A DNA stretch of 64,000 nt from Apostichopus japonicus (GCF_037975245.1 NC_092576.1:38829111-38893110); one strand, 5' to 3'. Shown: positions 40,389 through 53,935, counted from the first letter of the stretch. The notes: generated from the sequence alone by a model not told the origin. Made by a program: numbers and translations.

Positions 40389-42847
40389 CTGAAGAAAGAT
40401 TAATAAAGAATTAACTGTAGTTTAGCTGCATGACCTCATTGACAGTATATATTATTGCACTAGTAAAAGCGCGGATGTGAGTCCTAAATTTAAATTATGT
40501 ACGTTCCCTCACGACACATATTAATTTTATTAATTATGTTTATGACATTTCAACTGTATTTTCTTTTAATTCTCTGAATCTACTCATTTGTACTACTCTT
40601 GCATGACAACATAGTAAAGGTAAGTTATAAAATATTATGTTGATAGTACCTGACAAGCCTAGTTGCAATTTCTATTATTTCCTCCCCCCACCCCCCCCCC
40701 CTCGTTCTCGATCCCTAATGTGTGCTGTTTAATTATAACACCTCAACCTACATACAGTAACAGTAAGAAAGAACCTCCCCTCCCGACACATACGGAGTAA
40801 ACCTACACACGCCGGTGTATACCTTTAACAAGCAGCGTCACGTAAACGCTATTTCATATAATGATTGCGCAACACATTCCACGCCTATGAATTTGTCTAT
40901 GTAATGTTTGTTGTTAGGCTAAATCTTTGTCGTGTCTACTCTAGAGCAGTACGGTAGTTCAGCTAGGCCTATTGTACATTACGTTACAACATAATCACCC
41001 CCACCCCCCACCCTCCTCTTCCCCGAACAAACTTGTCATAACAAACAAACAATAACTGTCACGGCTGGGAGATACCTATACCTGATAATAAAACCCATTC
41101 GCTATACCTAACAACTGGTATCAATGATTTGTAGCAAGTAAATTTAATCAGGCGCTTTAACATTTTCTTCATTAAAGCTTCACTTCAAACACAAACTATA
41201 TCTTCCAGTCTTGAAAAATAGCATGCTAAGAAATAAATTACAAAATTGTAACAAAAGAAAAAACATTGTATTTGTGAAAGTTAAACTATCACGTCCGTAC
41301 ACTCATCGATCATCACACTAGTATAAGCGAATTTGTAAGACCTCGATCTACATAATGTAACCGCAAGAACGTACTTTCGCTCCCGACATATATCTTAATT
41401 GTTTATAACATTTATACTGTATTTTCTTTTATTGTTTTAATCTACTCATTTGTACCACTCTTGCATTATAACATAGTAAAGGAAAATGAGAACATATTAT
41501 GTTGAGAGTACATGACAGGCCTAGTTGCGAAAAAGAAAAAAGTTTCTATTACTTTTACCCCCGTTTCTCCATCCCTAATATGTACTGTGTATAATGCCTC
41601 AACCTACATACACGACCGACACACGCCGGTGTATACCGCTAACAAGCAACGTCACGTAAACGCTATTTCATACAATGATTGTGCAACACATTCCACGCAT
41701 ATGGATTTGTCTATGCAATGTTTGTTGTAGGCTTATTCTTTGTCTTGTCTACTCTAAAGCAGTACTTCAGCTAGGCCTATTTTACATTACGTTACAGCAT
41801 TATCCACCCCCCCCCCCTTTGCCCTGAACAAACTCTCCATAACAAACACACAATAACTGTCACGGCTGGGAGATATCTATACCTGATAATATAACCGATT
41901 CGCTACACCTTACTGCTGACATTAACGGTTTATAACATGTAAACAGTCGTTTGTTTGAATTCTCTTTATATCTTTCTGGGTGAACAGTACGAGCCTACAC
42001 TCATCTGTAACAGTCTTTCTTGCATGAGAAAATCTTAGAGATAAGTTAGAAAATAGTGTGTTGACATTACATGATATTTGTGAAATAGAAGCTTATATTA
42101 CTTTCCCCGTTTTTCGTTCCCTACTCTGTACACTCATCGATCATCACATTAGCATTAAAGCGGTTAGTTAATCAGACCTTAACCTATATACAGTCATTGC
42201 AAGAACTAACTGTTCGCCCGACACATGCAGAGTAAATACAACCGACACACTCCCGTATGAACCGCTTACAAGCTACCGCCACGTAAACTCTGGTCAGACA
42301 CTAGTTTTAAATTATAATATTTTGTTTTTTAACAACTGTAAACAAATTCCATGCATTTTATATTCTCTCAAAAATGTTTGTTGTAGGCTCATACTTTGTC
42401 GTGTCTAAAGTACAGTAGTAGCCTATTGTGCAGCTGCAAATGTCACAATGTTACAGCATCATAACTGCTACAGTAAATATCTTTGCTAAACATGAGCGAC
42501 ATTCGTAATCCATGTACTACTACCACTCTCAATGTGACCGCACAACCAAATACATTATCACTACCAGTACAGGGCTAACTCGGCTATCGGAATGTCTGAT
42601 TGGATTCGTGCCTAGTGATATGTCACTCGGTCTCTATACGTACGGATTAGTGTCGAATTAATAACTATTATAAAAAACAGTTATATTCCTTAACAAAAGC
42701 TATTTGTATTAGCATACAGCCATGTTTTACGGCCAGTGGTAAAGTCCTAGCATATCTTGACAGGAATAAACAAACCTGTTTATAGTACTAGGTCTAGCCT
42801 AACCATGCAGAATTGGTGTACCTTATTTGCAGTTTAGTAAAGGCTTC

Positions 42848-43424
42848 ATAATTGACGCACCCCTGTAATTGACGCACCTTCAATTATTACTAGCAAAGAT
42901 ACAGAAGGCCACCTAAACTTTTTGCAGTCAAGCAGAATTACATATATTTCATGAGTTTGAATCCATTTCAGCTATTTGCTGACCAAATTGTGGTATTTAT
43001 TAAGCTTTTAACACCCTCCCCCCAGTTTAACACATTTTTTGGACATTTGGAAATCTTACTCCCTAAAAATAACCAAAATTACTTCAATATGATACCACTA
43101 CTCTCTGGGACCTGACCTGTCTAAGCTTAGAGGTTCAGAGCATAGCAAACAGCATCCAAAGTCAATGGATGTATACTTAGGCCTACACTACAGTTAGCTT
43201 ATCGACGAATGTGTCAATTTAGGGGTATGAAAGAACTTGACACAGCAGACATTTTGTGTTCAAATTCTTCTCAATTGTTCATTGCGTAGGCACAGAACAA
43301 TAAATATTTTGAGATCATTACATTTCTGAGGGACTAAACTTATGAAAAGTGCAGGCAGTTGAGTGATTTTGATTTTATGTTGACCGACATCGTCAATTCA
43401 ATCCTTAAGTGCGTCAATTACGAG
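42848..43424. mobile_element. Probable MITE-like insertion with terminal inverted repeats
   Basis: GTAATTGACGCAC (42865-42877; a near copy CATAATTGACGCAC precedes it at 42848-42860) is matched by its reverse complement GTGCGTCAATTAC at 43409-43421. The intervening ~0.55 kb has no counterpart in the otherwise alignable NLR-1 intron near 3150. No transposase is encoded. A target duplication is not obvious. Confidence 0.6.
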
Positions 43425-44941
43425 CCCACCATGCTACTATACTTAAACTTACCTTGAAAGCATGCAAGATTGTTTTAGTAGGAATATATCCTAATGGGTG
43501 ATAAACGTATAGGCCTAGGCCTAGACTTGAGATATATCCTAACTGTGTGTGTCCAAATAAAAGCTCCGTTTTCAACACAGTCAAAACACATTTATGTTGC
43601 AATGGCCGATGCGCCTGCATTGCCGCGGCAGGCTGAATGGCTGACATACCAACACCTGCGTACATTATTGTAGTAGTGTAGTAGTGTGGAACAGGTGTTA
43701 TATATATAAGATGTGCATATTCTACTGAGCGGTGAATAGGTTATCGTAACTCGTTCGATTTAACCTTTTGAGAACAAAATATTTAATAATAATGTAATAC
43801 TGTATTAAGATAATGAATGAAAAACGTAACCTACGAATGCTGCTGACAGGAAGAAACGTCTACTAGAGATGAAAGCCAAATACTGTGAAGCCGATCCGAT
43901 CAATTCAAACATCAACAACTGTTTGGATCGAGGACACAGTTAATATTTTGTGGGGGCGCACTCCAAAAATTTGTCTTAGAGATTGACCGGGAAATGTTAA
44001 TATTCTAAACTAGATAGTGTGCGTCTCTGTTTAATATGTCATTGCTTAAAACTTACACACTCAGATAACAGAAAGAGGATTTACTAACCATGGTAGCAAT
44101 TGAACAGAGCAAACACCCCAAAAATTGTGTTTCTTTTACATTAGTTCATGGCATTAATAAAATAGTACCTTTGTTCTATTTATCATTTAAAGTGCCCTGT
44201 TTTTTAGAGTGCCATTTCTGTTATGTAAACTGCTTCACCTTTTTTGGAAATATGAATACAGAAAATTCAATGAATAATTGTCCGCTTTAGTGCATCAATA
44301 GTTGTCGGGACGTTTTTATGTAGTGTGGTTAGCACAAATCCCACTGAACCTTGAATTTTGTGCACACCTACCCACTCCCCCCCCCCCACCCATGGATGCT
44401 TTTTTAATCACTGGAAGGAAGAGGAAAATGGTTGTATCGGAGTAGTGTGTGACTTACCATACCAGGAAATTCTACTTTAACAGTTGTGTTCGTCAATAAT
44501 TATTTCAGAAAGAAATGTAGTACGTGTTTGTATACCGCCCTCCTTAAATTACAAGCTAGCTACGTAACACGAATGACTAAGCATATTACCTGCTTACTAC
44601 AAATTACTTACGATTCGTCCACGGGAGAATACTGAGGTTCACTTACTTATACATTTAGTAAGTTCATTATAGAAATTACGATGAGTAGGAATACAAAAAA
44701 AAACTCGGTGAGCATAATACGTAAAGGTAACAGTATAACAAAAGTGACAGAAACAAACAAAGGAGACAATACCAATAGGAAACAGAAAGAGAGAAAAGTA
44801 AGCAGTCTGTAATATACAGAGAGTTATTATTAAGCAGTATTTACCAACCTTTTCGACATTTGATATGAGACCAGCAGAGTTTTATCCTGCAGTCCGTCTA
44901 TAGCTTATGTTGTGCTGAGAGGGGATAAGCCTATTTGAGAG

Positions 44942-45010
44942 CAGTGGCGGAGCGTCCATACAGTCATGGGGGGCGGATGCCCCCCTGACGGACTCAGATG
45001 GACTGCTGGC
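44942..45010 (+). repeat. G/C hairpin segment of a likely dispersed repeat
   Basis: The string GGGGGGCGGATGCCCCCCT, next to AGTGGCGGAGCGTCCATAC, forms a perfect short hairpin and is far more GC-rich than its flanks. It looks like part of an interspersed repeat, but only one copy is in this window, so the class is uncertain. Confidence 0.35.
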
Positions 45011-45158
45011 GCCCTTTTCAGCTTTTTACTACTTTTTACTTACTCGCGATTATTTACTTTTTTGCGCTCTGATGAATATAAGAAAGTTCGTCAAGAATTC
45101 AACAAGACAATGATCAATCAAATAATGGTAACGAATGCGTATCCTCGATAATACTTAC

Positions 45159-46663
45159 GTCATGACTTGATGCTATCTGTAGCAGCTGTACGGTAGACCT
45201 CTGTAGTAACTTGCTGTCATCTCTTCTGATGAGAACCTCTTTAAAACAGAGCTCTGTAACAGTCTTCCTGATCTCCTCAATGTCTCCATTTTGTTCCAAG
45301 ATGCAGAGGATTGCAAACTTATCACAATCCTTTTTCTTCTTCAAATATTCGATGATGTTACGAGCAGCTGTACGACTTAGTCCACATGCGAATCGAAAGA
45401 CATACTGGAGGTCTAATGGATCCATCTTACCCAGAGTTTGTTCTAATTCGGCTGAATTCTTCACACTAGCAGCTATATCCGCGACTCTAAATGCTGCAAA
45501 CCACTCACAGAATAGTTTATGGTAGGAGCTTACTTCAATCTTGGTCTTAATGATATCACTAGGAGTTTCTCCATCGGAAATATCAACGACCTTTTCCTCT
45601 ACTAAAGTACCAACACGGATATAGTGATCATAAAATGCTTGACCAACTCGTTTACAGAACGCATCTTTTCCCCACACAATCTGTTGATACTCTCTATTTA
45701 GCCCTTCAAACGCTACTTTATCAAGTTCACCATGGATAGCTTCAAACTCCACTTCATAGGTCATAACGTTACGTTCCGCTGCCTTGTTTTTGGTGTGACT
45801 GTGAAAACATTTCATCATGTAGATGAAAAACTCCGTAACAGACTTAAATTTCTGAAAGTCTCTTCTTTCATCAGTCATGTGAGCGAACGTAACGAAGAAT
45901 AGAGGAACTTGGCAGAGATCGTCAAAAATTGGGTTTCCTTTCAATCCTTGTTTGATTTCATCAAAAGCCTTTTCATTTTTGTCTCCAGTGATGGCTTTGC
46001 GAATGTACTGATCACGCGCAGTTTCATCAAAACCTTTTAACTTGACTCGTTTGGTTTCTGATTTGTCAAAGTCTTTTGGTAGATACCTGGTCGTCAAGGT
46101 TACTTCAAATTTTCGAAACTTCTCTAATCTGACGATCTGATCTACGTCACTTCCTGTGGTTTGATCTCTTTCAGGATACTCGTCATAGCCATCGAGGAGA
46201 ACTTTTACTCGATGGCAGCCTTCCAGAATAGCTCTAATGTCAGATTGTTTCACACGGGGCTCGTTTGGTAATAGAAACATTTTGATCGCCCTGTAAATGG
46301 ACTTCACGTTACCCAGCTGTCTCAGTCGAAGAAGAATTAACACATCTGCATCAGACAAAGGGGATTCCTTCACGCCGTTACACCAGTCATAGGCTAACTG
46401 AAGGGTAAGGGTTGATTTACCGTACCCTGGTTCACCCTCTATAATACGACGTACTGATTTAATACGCGGATCAGTGAAAATATGATTATATGACGCCAAA
46501 CGTTCCCATGATCCTTCGGTGGAGATGAAACCCTCAATGCTGCCCTCAACAAATACTTTATCTACACAGTAGAGTCTATCTTTGATATAAGGGATCGGCT
46601 GAACTGCGTCGTATCGTTCCTTGTACGTAGACTTCAGCTCTGTGAGAAAGATTTCTTTTTTTT
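45159..46663 (-). CDS. NLR-2 exon 2: NACHT ATPase domain with fused D segment
   Basis: A 1,505-nt stop-free exon between an ATATTCAG acceptor and GTAAGT donor. Residues about 39-92 are the pre-NACHT segment (PYIKDRLYCVDKVFVEGSIE). Walker A is GEPGYGKST (about 114-122), Walker B VLLDGYDE (about 192-199), the sensor block VTLTTRYLP follows, then QVPLFFVTFAHMT and YHKLFCEWFAAF. The last 40 residues (IEEIRKTVTELC to IASSHD) are the D segment. All nucleotide-binding motifs are intact. The protein should act as a cytosolic STAND-class sensor that oligomerises on ATP binding. With exons 1 and 3-5 the model is 655 residues, short for an NLR because there is no long repeat region. No signalling domain is fused. 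Confidence 0.92.
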
Positions 46664-47001
46664 CTGAATATAATGAAATTAAAAAGTGAACAATGAAGTA
46701 ATTAGTAAGGTACTGTATTAACTACCATCAATGCAACAAGACTTCATATGAAAGTGTGATTGCTTTGCAGTTGAAAGACTATAGCCCCCCCCCCCCCTCC
46801 TTCTTTGCCACGTATGAAATTATATACAATTTTTATGGAAATTTAAGAAATGGCAAAACTTGAAAGACTTCAATAAAATATTAAGGAATCAAGGCCATTG
46901 TTGCTATTGATTTTTAATACAATGACCTAGCAGTAACGTAATTCGTTTTTAATTTGTCTTTGAAAGTATGATTGCATCAGAGCAAGCGCAACTATACGGA
47001 C
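46664..47001 (-). other. NLR-2 intron 1
   Basis: A 338-nt intron containing a poly-C run near 46,787. No other feature. Confidence 0.7.
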
Positions 47002-47113
47002 CTTCCAAAGTCAGTGCTTGTTGGGTTGATGGCTCAGCTCTTAAAGGAGTGGACTGGTTCGATCTGGTAGCCTGACGGGAAATATTTCTTGCCTGTCGTC
47101 TGATCAGATCCAT
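47002..47113 (-). CDS. NLR-2 exon 1: start codon and basic leader
   Basis: An ATG at 47113 opens 37 codons plus one base. The peptide starts MDLIRRQARNISRQATRSNQ and ends QQALTLE. The donor is GTCCGT, weaker than the GTAAGT of NLR-1, but its position and phase are the same. The ALTLE ending is shared with NLR-1, while the rest has diverged freely apart from being basic. The leader therefore seems to keep charge rather than sequence. Confidence 0.72.
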
Positions 47114-50100
47114 ACTTTCGTTGTTCTAGTCACCTCGAAGTATTAACATATTCTCGCTTGCATGATGTGCTTGCAAGTATGTAAATAAAACAGTGGCGTT
47201 TACACGCCCCATAGCCTTCGCACACCTTGTGCACTGTTAACTGCCTGTTAACGATAACAAATAAGCATGACAACCATATTAGAAGGAAAACACACGTTAA
47301 CTAAATCCTGAAACCTAGAATAGGGTGTACTCCTTGTACATATATATAAAGTACCGTATACATCAACCTACCGATATATGCATTAGATCGCTGTCATTCA
47401 AAGAGGGGTCGAGACCCTTTTGTAAAGTCGCTAAAACATGAGAGAAGGACGCAAACAATTCGGAAGTAAGCAGTGGAAATATTAAGAACATACATTTCTT
47501 TCACCACTTTGCAAAGTTTGATCCTACCGTACACCCATTCCCATTGCCACAGCATCCATCACTGTCGCCACTTGACGAAGAAGGAAAGGGGTCAACAAGC
47601 AAAAACGCAGACTACTAGATCACATGTAGTTGTGGAATATACAAACGTTGCTCTTTGATATTCAACTTAATTAGTGTGAGGCCGAACTAGTTAATAAAAG
47701 AAATACATGCTGACATATGACTTGCTTGATGTTAACGCGATTTAACTGCAATTATTTACAAAGATTGCTACAACACAAGAGCGACTCGTTGAATATTCAT
47801 ATAAGGACACGGTTAATGCCATCTCAGAGTATACGGTCATATACTTGTATGTTGATAATTATAGATAAAAAAAATGGCTTCATCATCAGCGTATATAACA
47901 AACAGGTGCCGTATCAGCAAAATAATCAACAAAGTCCAACAAAAAAGCGAAAATAGCCATCAATGTAGATAATAACATATCACTCGAGATTGGTAAAACA
48001 AACACTTAATAAATTATATCAGTAGAATAAATTAAACATCACAAAGTTCAACAGAAACGAAACTTCCAAGCGATGTGAACAACTTGAAATGCTAACAGAT
48101 CTACTGATATAACGACGTGTCAAGTGCGCATGTCTCGTCCTTCTAATATCTCGTGATATTCTCGCTTGAACATTCTGCCAACATTCTCGTTGCTTTTATT
48201 TCCATATGCATGGACATGTTACGTCGAAAGTTGAAGACTATGTTGAGTTCAATATGTGATTATCTTCTGAGAACTTGTTATGCATATATAGTAGAGTTTG
48301 TAAAATGATTTGAGTCTTATAGGCGAATCTCTAAATCTCCCTGTCCACCTCCCGAAAGCACATAAAGAATAAAAACGTTGATGTCCTCTGGCTGGTCATA
48401 TCTTTTGATGGGTGTATATGGTTTGAATTAACTAAGTCACATACATGCTATAGACAGATGCTGCTGAGTTAAACCCAAGTTGGAATGTGTTCCCTGATTC
48501 TCTTATCAAAACACAAACATTATATACTTGATAACAAACAGATTATTATTATAATGTACTTCATATAAAAAATGATCCAAGAGCCTAGGAACGAAAACCA
48601 AACGCCTTCAGTTATCAACCCTCAGCCCCCTTACATTGAGACTGTGACCATGTTATCATGATGATGTTACGCCAAATGTGTATCGTGGGTCCCTTAGATA
48701 GGGAATAGATCTTAGCCGAAAAGGCGCCTCCCCTTTTCAGCCAGAGCAAGGAAGCTAGATACTGCACAGGTATCGGAATAATACTAACTAACTAATTACT
48801 AGCAGTTAAGTCGCACACAGACTATACACTTAGATGTTGCTGAATTTAATTCGTTTAAAGTAAGAGTTTGTTGTCTTAGCTGCTTCTCTTTGGAACACAA
48901 ACGTTCCTGTGCACGAACATCAAACGACTTTACTTATCAACATTCAGTCCCCTTAAATTGAGATTGTGATCGTGTATGAACCGAAGGTCTAATCGATTTT
49001 CAAGCAACAAGCTTAAAAGTTGTAACTTTTTACTAGTATACGAAACATCTAACCGTATACATGTTTAAAATACAAAAATTATGGAAGTCATGGTACAAGT
49101 TCTTATCATTCCAATATTGTAATAGACAACACAGATACGATTTTATCAGCAGTGCTAACACAAGCAGGAGCTGAATCAGCAAAATAAACAACACGGTCCA
49201 ACAAATATGAAACTACCCAAATGTGTGAATAATTACATGTCACGCTATATCGCACACCACATTTGCCGACAGATCTACTAGCATCTAATTAAATGATGTT
49301 TCATGTGCGCATGTGTCGAAAATCCCAACTCCATTCCCCTAACATTAAAATAGTGCCGGTGCATATGATTATGATGCTGTATGTCAAATGTGTATCACGA
49401 TTCCCTCAGAAAGGGAATATATCTTAGCCATTGGTGATCGTGATTACCATGTTGATCAATGGAATGCTACTTTATGACTGTGGATAAGCCAGTTCACACG
49501 TTATAATACACATGTGTTTGATTTCACGTGCGTCAATAGTTTTCAAAAGGATATTGCCCAAGCGTATAATATCGACCATGACTAACATGTTTATCCATTT
49601 AATGTTTGTATCATGAGTTTTCTACTTTGTGTATGTAAATAAGCCAGTTTAAAGTTGATAATGCACATATACATATATGACTTCCGTCTGATCAGCTTGT
49701 GGGGAATACTTCATCAGGTATAACGCAAACCTCAGTAACAAACAGTGCAATAATGTAGCGATGATGCCAGGCAAAGTCAGTTTGTCGTGCTTTGTACACC
49801 TAACTTGCTAGATGTATGGTTAAATGTGCATGATAACTAAAAGAAAGCCTTACTGCATATGACTAAATTTGTCAGAATGATAAAAAATGTAATTTTGGAT
49901 TAGTTATAACTGCGCTTGTTAAATCCTTGTATATTAATAACTAGTTAACGATTTGTTTACAGCAATCATGCTACATATGTATCTACTATCGTTTCGCCAA
50001 TTAATATGTAAAGTCAGTCAGATAAATGAATAGAAAATGTTTTAAATATTTAAACACCCAGTCACTGATAGTCGTAAGTCATTAAGTTAATTATTCTACA

Positions 50101-50849
50101 TTTACATAATTTAATTACTAACTAAGGTCAGGGAGTACTACGCATTCTATAGTTTAACCTTATGCTTGGCTAATAACTAATCATGAATAAGGACACTGCT
50201 CAAGACACATGAGGACAAATTGCTATTTACACTGTTAGTAACGAAACATTACACATGTAATGTATAGGCATACACGCAGTAGTAGCTTGAATGTTTTTAC
50301 ATGAGTTTGATATCAAGAAACTTACCGATAGCGTGGAATTCATTCGTCTGTAATGGATGTTATTTACGTCCCATGGGAGTGAGATAACATAACGTTCCTT
50401 AAAAATAAGACTGCACTATATAGCTGCATACAACTGATTAAGTTGAATACGCTGCAACTACTGATGGGCACTGGCTGGTACAATAAAGATAGTTAATCTA
50501 GTGTATACACATGCAATCTATTCATATTTACTTAATCTCTTTGTGATAGTTGATGGAATTGCTGGCGCAAAGTCCAATTATTTTCAAGTATCTTCTTGCG
50601 TTGACATTAATAAGTTGTTGCCGTACAATATGCTTTGAAATTTGTAAAGAATGACGTATTCCACGCCATCTTGATAGCCTGATCATGTGTTAAAGGTCAA
50701 TCATATAACAAGGCTCAGTATTTAATGTTAGTACAGTAACTGAGTGTAACTGAGTTTCCAGATTCTGAAAGTCATTTACCAAACGTTTTCTAATATTAAA
50801 TAAATAAAGATCAACACACAAGATCAATCACGACTTCACGACCGGTTTC
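47114..50849. other. Region upstream of NLR-2 with diverged direct repeats
   Basis: No gene is recognised. Blocks recur in diverged form: 47,885-47,990 with 49,150-49,250 (AATCAGCAAAATAAnCAACA type), 48,445-48,660 with 48,825-48,975 (CAGnCCCCTTANATTGAGA type), and 48,660-48,715 with 49,375-49,435 (AAATGTGTATC, AGGGAATANATCTTAGCC). NLR-2 promoter sequence should lie here, but I cannot define it. Confidence 0.5.
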
Positions 50850-52757
50850 TTCCTTTTGGGACTCATTAAAAGAAAGTGGGAATCGAGCCCTGGACCTCAC
50901 AATGATGAAATCCTATCTATAACTAGGGATCATGACCATTATAAACGTGTGGCTCAAAAATCTGGAATGTCTAGTGACTGTGACTTTTTTCATCATCTCA
51001 AAAGTAAAACTAATAATATAATTAAACAGGCCAAAAATTCATACTATACTGATACCTTTGAACAAAATAATGGTAATAGCAAGCAGATGTGGAAGATCAT
51101 TTAAATATATTCTTCCAACAAAAGATAAAGCTACTGTTAACAAGATTTTACTCAATGGCAAAGAAGTTGAGACTCCTAGTGGGATGAATGATGTTTTCAA
51201 TGTTATTTTTTACAGACATTGGTTATGCATTTGCCCGGATGTTTGGGAAGTTAAAGTATGTTGACGAGTTTTTAAAATTTATTGAAATTAGTGAGGATTT
51301 TGTCAACAAACAACTTGCAAATCTTCAAATTGGTAAATCCACTGTTATTGATGGCATAAGTGCTACACTTTTGATAACAGGAAGCTATCAAACTTTTACT
51401 ATTTGTAGAGCATCCATTCCTGCGGAGTGGAAACAGGCAGTTGTTTCCCCTATTTTTAACGATGGGCTGAGAACAGATTGTGGTAACTATAGGCCCATCT
51501 CAGTTTTGCCTGTTATTACTAAAAAACTTGAGAAAGCTATTCATGCCCAAGTTTATGGTCATCTTCAAAACAATGGGCTTCTAAGTTCGGCACAATCTCG
51601 ATTCAGACAACAACATTCTACCTTTGCCGCTATTATTGGCGTTACTGACTACATTCTGGATAATATGGACAAGGGTCAGATCACTGGTGCTGTGTTTTTG
51701 GACCTAAAAAAGGCCCATCTGCAGTCAACCATGAGATGCTTCTGCATAAATTATCTTGTTATGGGATACGGGATAATGAGCTGGCCTGGATCTCTAATTA
51801 TTTGTCAAATAGAGAACAAACTACTATTATTGGTGGGATTAAATCTGATGCAGGACCTGTTACAATTGGTGTACCCCAGGGATTAAGTAAACTCGTATTT
51901 ATCATTTTATGAATGACCTTCCTACTGTTGTTTCGAATTGTAAGGTTTTTCTTTATGCCGATGATAGATATTGTAAGGGCCACCAATTTGGACCTGGAAG
52001 CTGTTTCTGATTGGATGAACACTAATAAGCTGACACTTAATGCTGCTAAAACCAAGGTTATGACATTTGGCTCTTCTCAACTTATAAAAAAATGTTAATC
52101 CACTCAATGTAAAGCTTGATAATGATATTCTTGAATCTCTGTATGTATTCAAATACCTTGGGATGTGGTTCGACCCGTTTCTCAAATGAGAAAAAAAAAT
52201 ATTGACAACATTACTCCAAAACTATCACAGAAACTGGGCATTCTAAAACTACTAATTCGTGTGTTGACCAGCATACACGTGATACTCTTTAAAACGCTCT
52301 AACTGTACCCGATATTGACTATTGTTCTGCCGTTTGGACTACGGCGACGAACAAATGTGTTGACCGGGTTCAGATTCTTCAAAATCGTGCAGCCAGATTA
52401 CTCCTGGGGTGTGGACTTCGGGATGTGCATGTTACAGATTGATTTGCTGAATTGAAGTGTCTAAATGTCCGTCAACGTGCATTATATTTAAGGAATATTC
52501 TAATGTATAGATGTGTCCACGGCCTTACCTTACTGATACTACCATTCTACTGAGAGATAGCCATTCGTACAGAACTAGATCTAGTTGCTCTAAAAAGTGT
52601 TATGCTTGCTCCTGTTAGATCTGGAAATGGTAAAAAGTCCTTTGAATTTTCTGGGGGCAGGTCGTGGAACAGTCTTTCCCAAACTTGAAATGTTTGCCAA
52701 ATGTTAATATTTTTAAACGCAATATGAAAACTGATATATTTTGTTTAGATGTCTGAT
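50850..52757 (+). mobile_element. Decayed CR1-like retrotransposon (reverse transcriptase ORF)
   Basis: The plus strand carries most of a reverse transcriptase in three shifting frames. Landmarks are KQAKNSYYTDTFEQN, LANLQIGKSTVIDGISATLL, NYRPISVLPVITKKLEK, GAVFLDLKKA, then in another frame TIGVPQGL and FLYADD. DAVSDWMN-like, KTKVMTFGSS, YLGMWFDP and QNRAARLLLGCGL blocks follow. No endonuclease precedes it, so it is 5'-truncated. Several frameshifts and stops make it inactive. The 3' part ends with KTDIF-like sequence at about 52,750. Confidence 0.85.
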
Positions 52758-52919
52758 ATTTGTTTGTCTATCTTTATACCGTCCTTTGTGCTTTTGGATG
52801 TTACCGTTTTTCTACTTCATAATATTGTATATGTATTTTGTATTGAGGGCTCCTCTGTGCTTCCGCACCACTCTACTACGGTGATTCTACTAATGCTCAG
52901 TGTAACTTACGGAAGCATA

Positions 52920-53425
52920 GAAGGGACATTGCATTGACGAGTTACCAACTTGACAACACAACTGACAACACAACAATTATCTGCAAATTGACGAGTTGAC
53001 GAGATGGTAACGTGACAAAATTCAGAAAATTGACGTTTTGACGAGATAACGGATTTAGTCAATGCATCAGTTTTCTGCAAATTGACGAGTTGCACACTTA
53101 CTACCATCTCGACAAAATGACAAAAATCAGAAAATTGACGTTTTGACGAGATATCGGATCTCGTCAATGCATCAGTTTTCTGCAAATTGACGAGTTGCAC
53201 ACTTACTACCATCTCGACAAAATGACAAAAATCAGAAAATTGACGTTTCGACGAGATAACGGATCTCGTCAATGCAACCATTTTCTGCAAATTGATGAGT
53301 TGCACACTTACTACCATCTCGACAAAATGACAAAAATCAGAAAATTGACGAGTTGACGAGATAACGAATTTTGTCAACTTGTCGAGATGGTAGTAAGTGT
53401 GCAACTCGTCAATTTGCAGAAAATT
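52920..53425. repeat. 105-bp minisatellite ending in an inverted copy
   Basis: A 105-bp unit containing TTTTCTGCAAATTGACGAGT and CACACTTACTACCATCTCGA repeats about 3.5 times (for example at 53,071 and 53,176). The unit itself is rich in the complementary words TTGACGAG and CTCGTCAA. Because 105 is a multiple of three, a 222-codon minus-strand ORF runs through it with a 35-residue repeat. I regard that ORF as an artefact. Confidence 0.88.
53281..53423. repeat. Long hairpin (inverted repeat, 53-bp arms)
   Basis: The arm 53281-53333 is nearly the reverse complement of 53371-53423, separated by 37 bp. The right arm is an inverted copy of part of the minisatellite unit, so the array ends by folding back on itself. 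Confidence 0.8.
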
Positions 53426-53640
53426 GGGTGCGGGCAAGTGCCCTTCTTCCAAGCTGTAATCTCGCCATTTATCATGAGCACAGTAGATACGCAATGATAT
53501 CAAGACTGCAATGGAAAATAATTGCATCCGATTTTCAGCCATGGTAAGTGGTTTTACTCTGACGATGGCATGCACTTATTATGCAGCTGCACGCTTTTTC
53601 ATGTTGCAAAATGTCTAAATATTTGTATTTATACTTACTA

Positions 53641-53935
53641 AATGCAGGACATTAATAGTGCTGAGGTTTCTTACCCAGGGTCACATGATGTTGTGTATCG
53701 CCAGGACAGGAGGGATACTCATAATGGTATTGGTGGGTGAGTTTTACTGTATGTTAGGGATGATAGTGTAAGTGCTGAGAAGTCTCAGTTGCAACGTCTT
53801 TTCGTCAATTCTGTATGGTGCGATTTGTACACGGACAATTCAAAGAGGTCCAGTAGTGTTATTAAACATTGGTGTTTTTTACCGGTCTCCTAGCGGTGGA
53901 GAGATTTGCAATGGGATTTATCTTGTATTCTAAGT
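53641..53935 (+). mobile_element. CR1-like endonuclease fragment
   Basis: The plus strand reads YPGSHDVVYRQDRRDTHNGI then GG, a stop and LLYVRDD, followed by FVNSVWCDLY. This corresponds to the endonuclease segment at about 58,500-58,600 on the minus strand (GYVLNRHDRRDTHNGIGGSG). It is a short, inactivated piece. Confidence 0.75.

Larger units (their letters stand above)
40389..45158 (-). other. NLR-2 intron 2
   Basis: A 4.77-kb intron homologous to NLR-1 intron 2. It has three copies of the diverged ~0.6-0.8 kb unit (around 40.6-41.2, 41.3-41.9 and 41.9-42.3 kb). It also has several poly-C runs, one inserted element with inverted termini (42848-43424) and a hairpin-bearing repeat near 44,942-45,010. 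Confidence 0.7.

Noticed and set aside
48700-48730. Minus-strand CGCCTTTTCGGCTAAGATC, resembling the start of U2 snRNA (GGCCTTTTGGCTAAGATC)
   Set aside because: Similarity stops after about 19 bases, the branch-point recognition region is absent, and a diverged copy at 49,400 lacks the match.
50315-50345. About 22-nt exon-like segment with ATTACAG acceptor and GTAAGT donor on the minus strand
   Set aside because: Could be a 5' UTR microexon of NLR-2, but nothing else supports it and the leader exon has its own ATG.
52907-53575. 222-codon minus-strand ORF with a 35-residue repeat
   Set aside because: Exactly follows the 105-bp minisatellite; non-repeat parts show no family signal or splice support.
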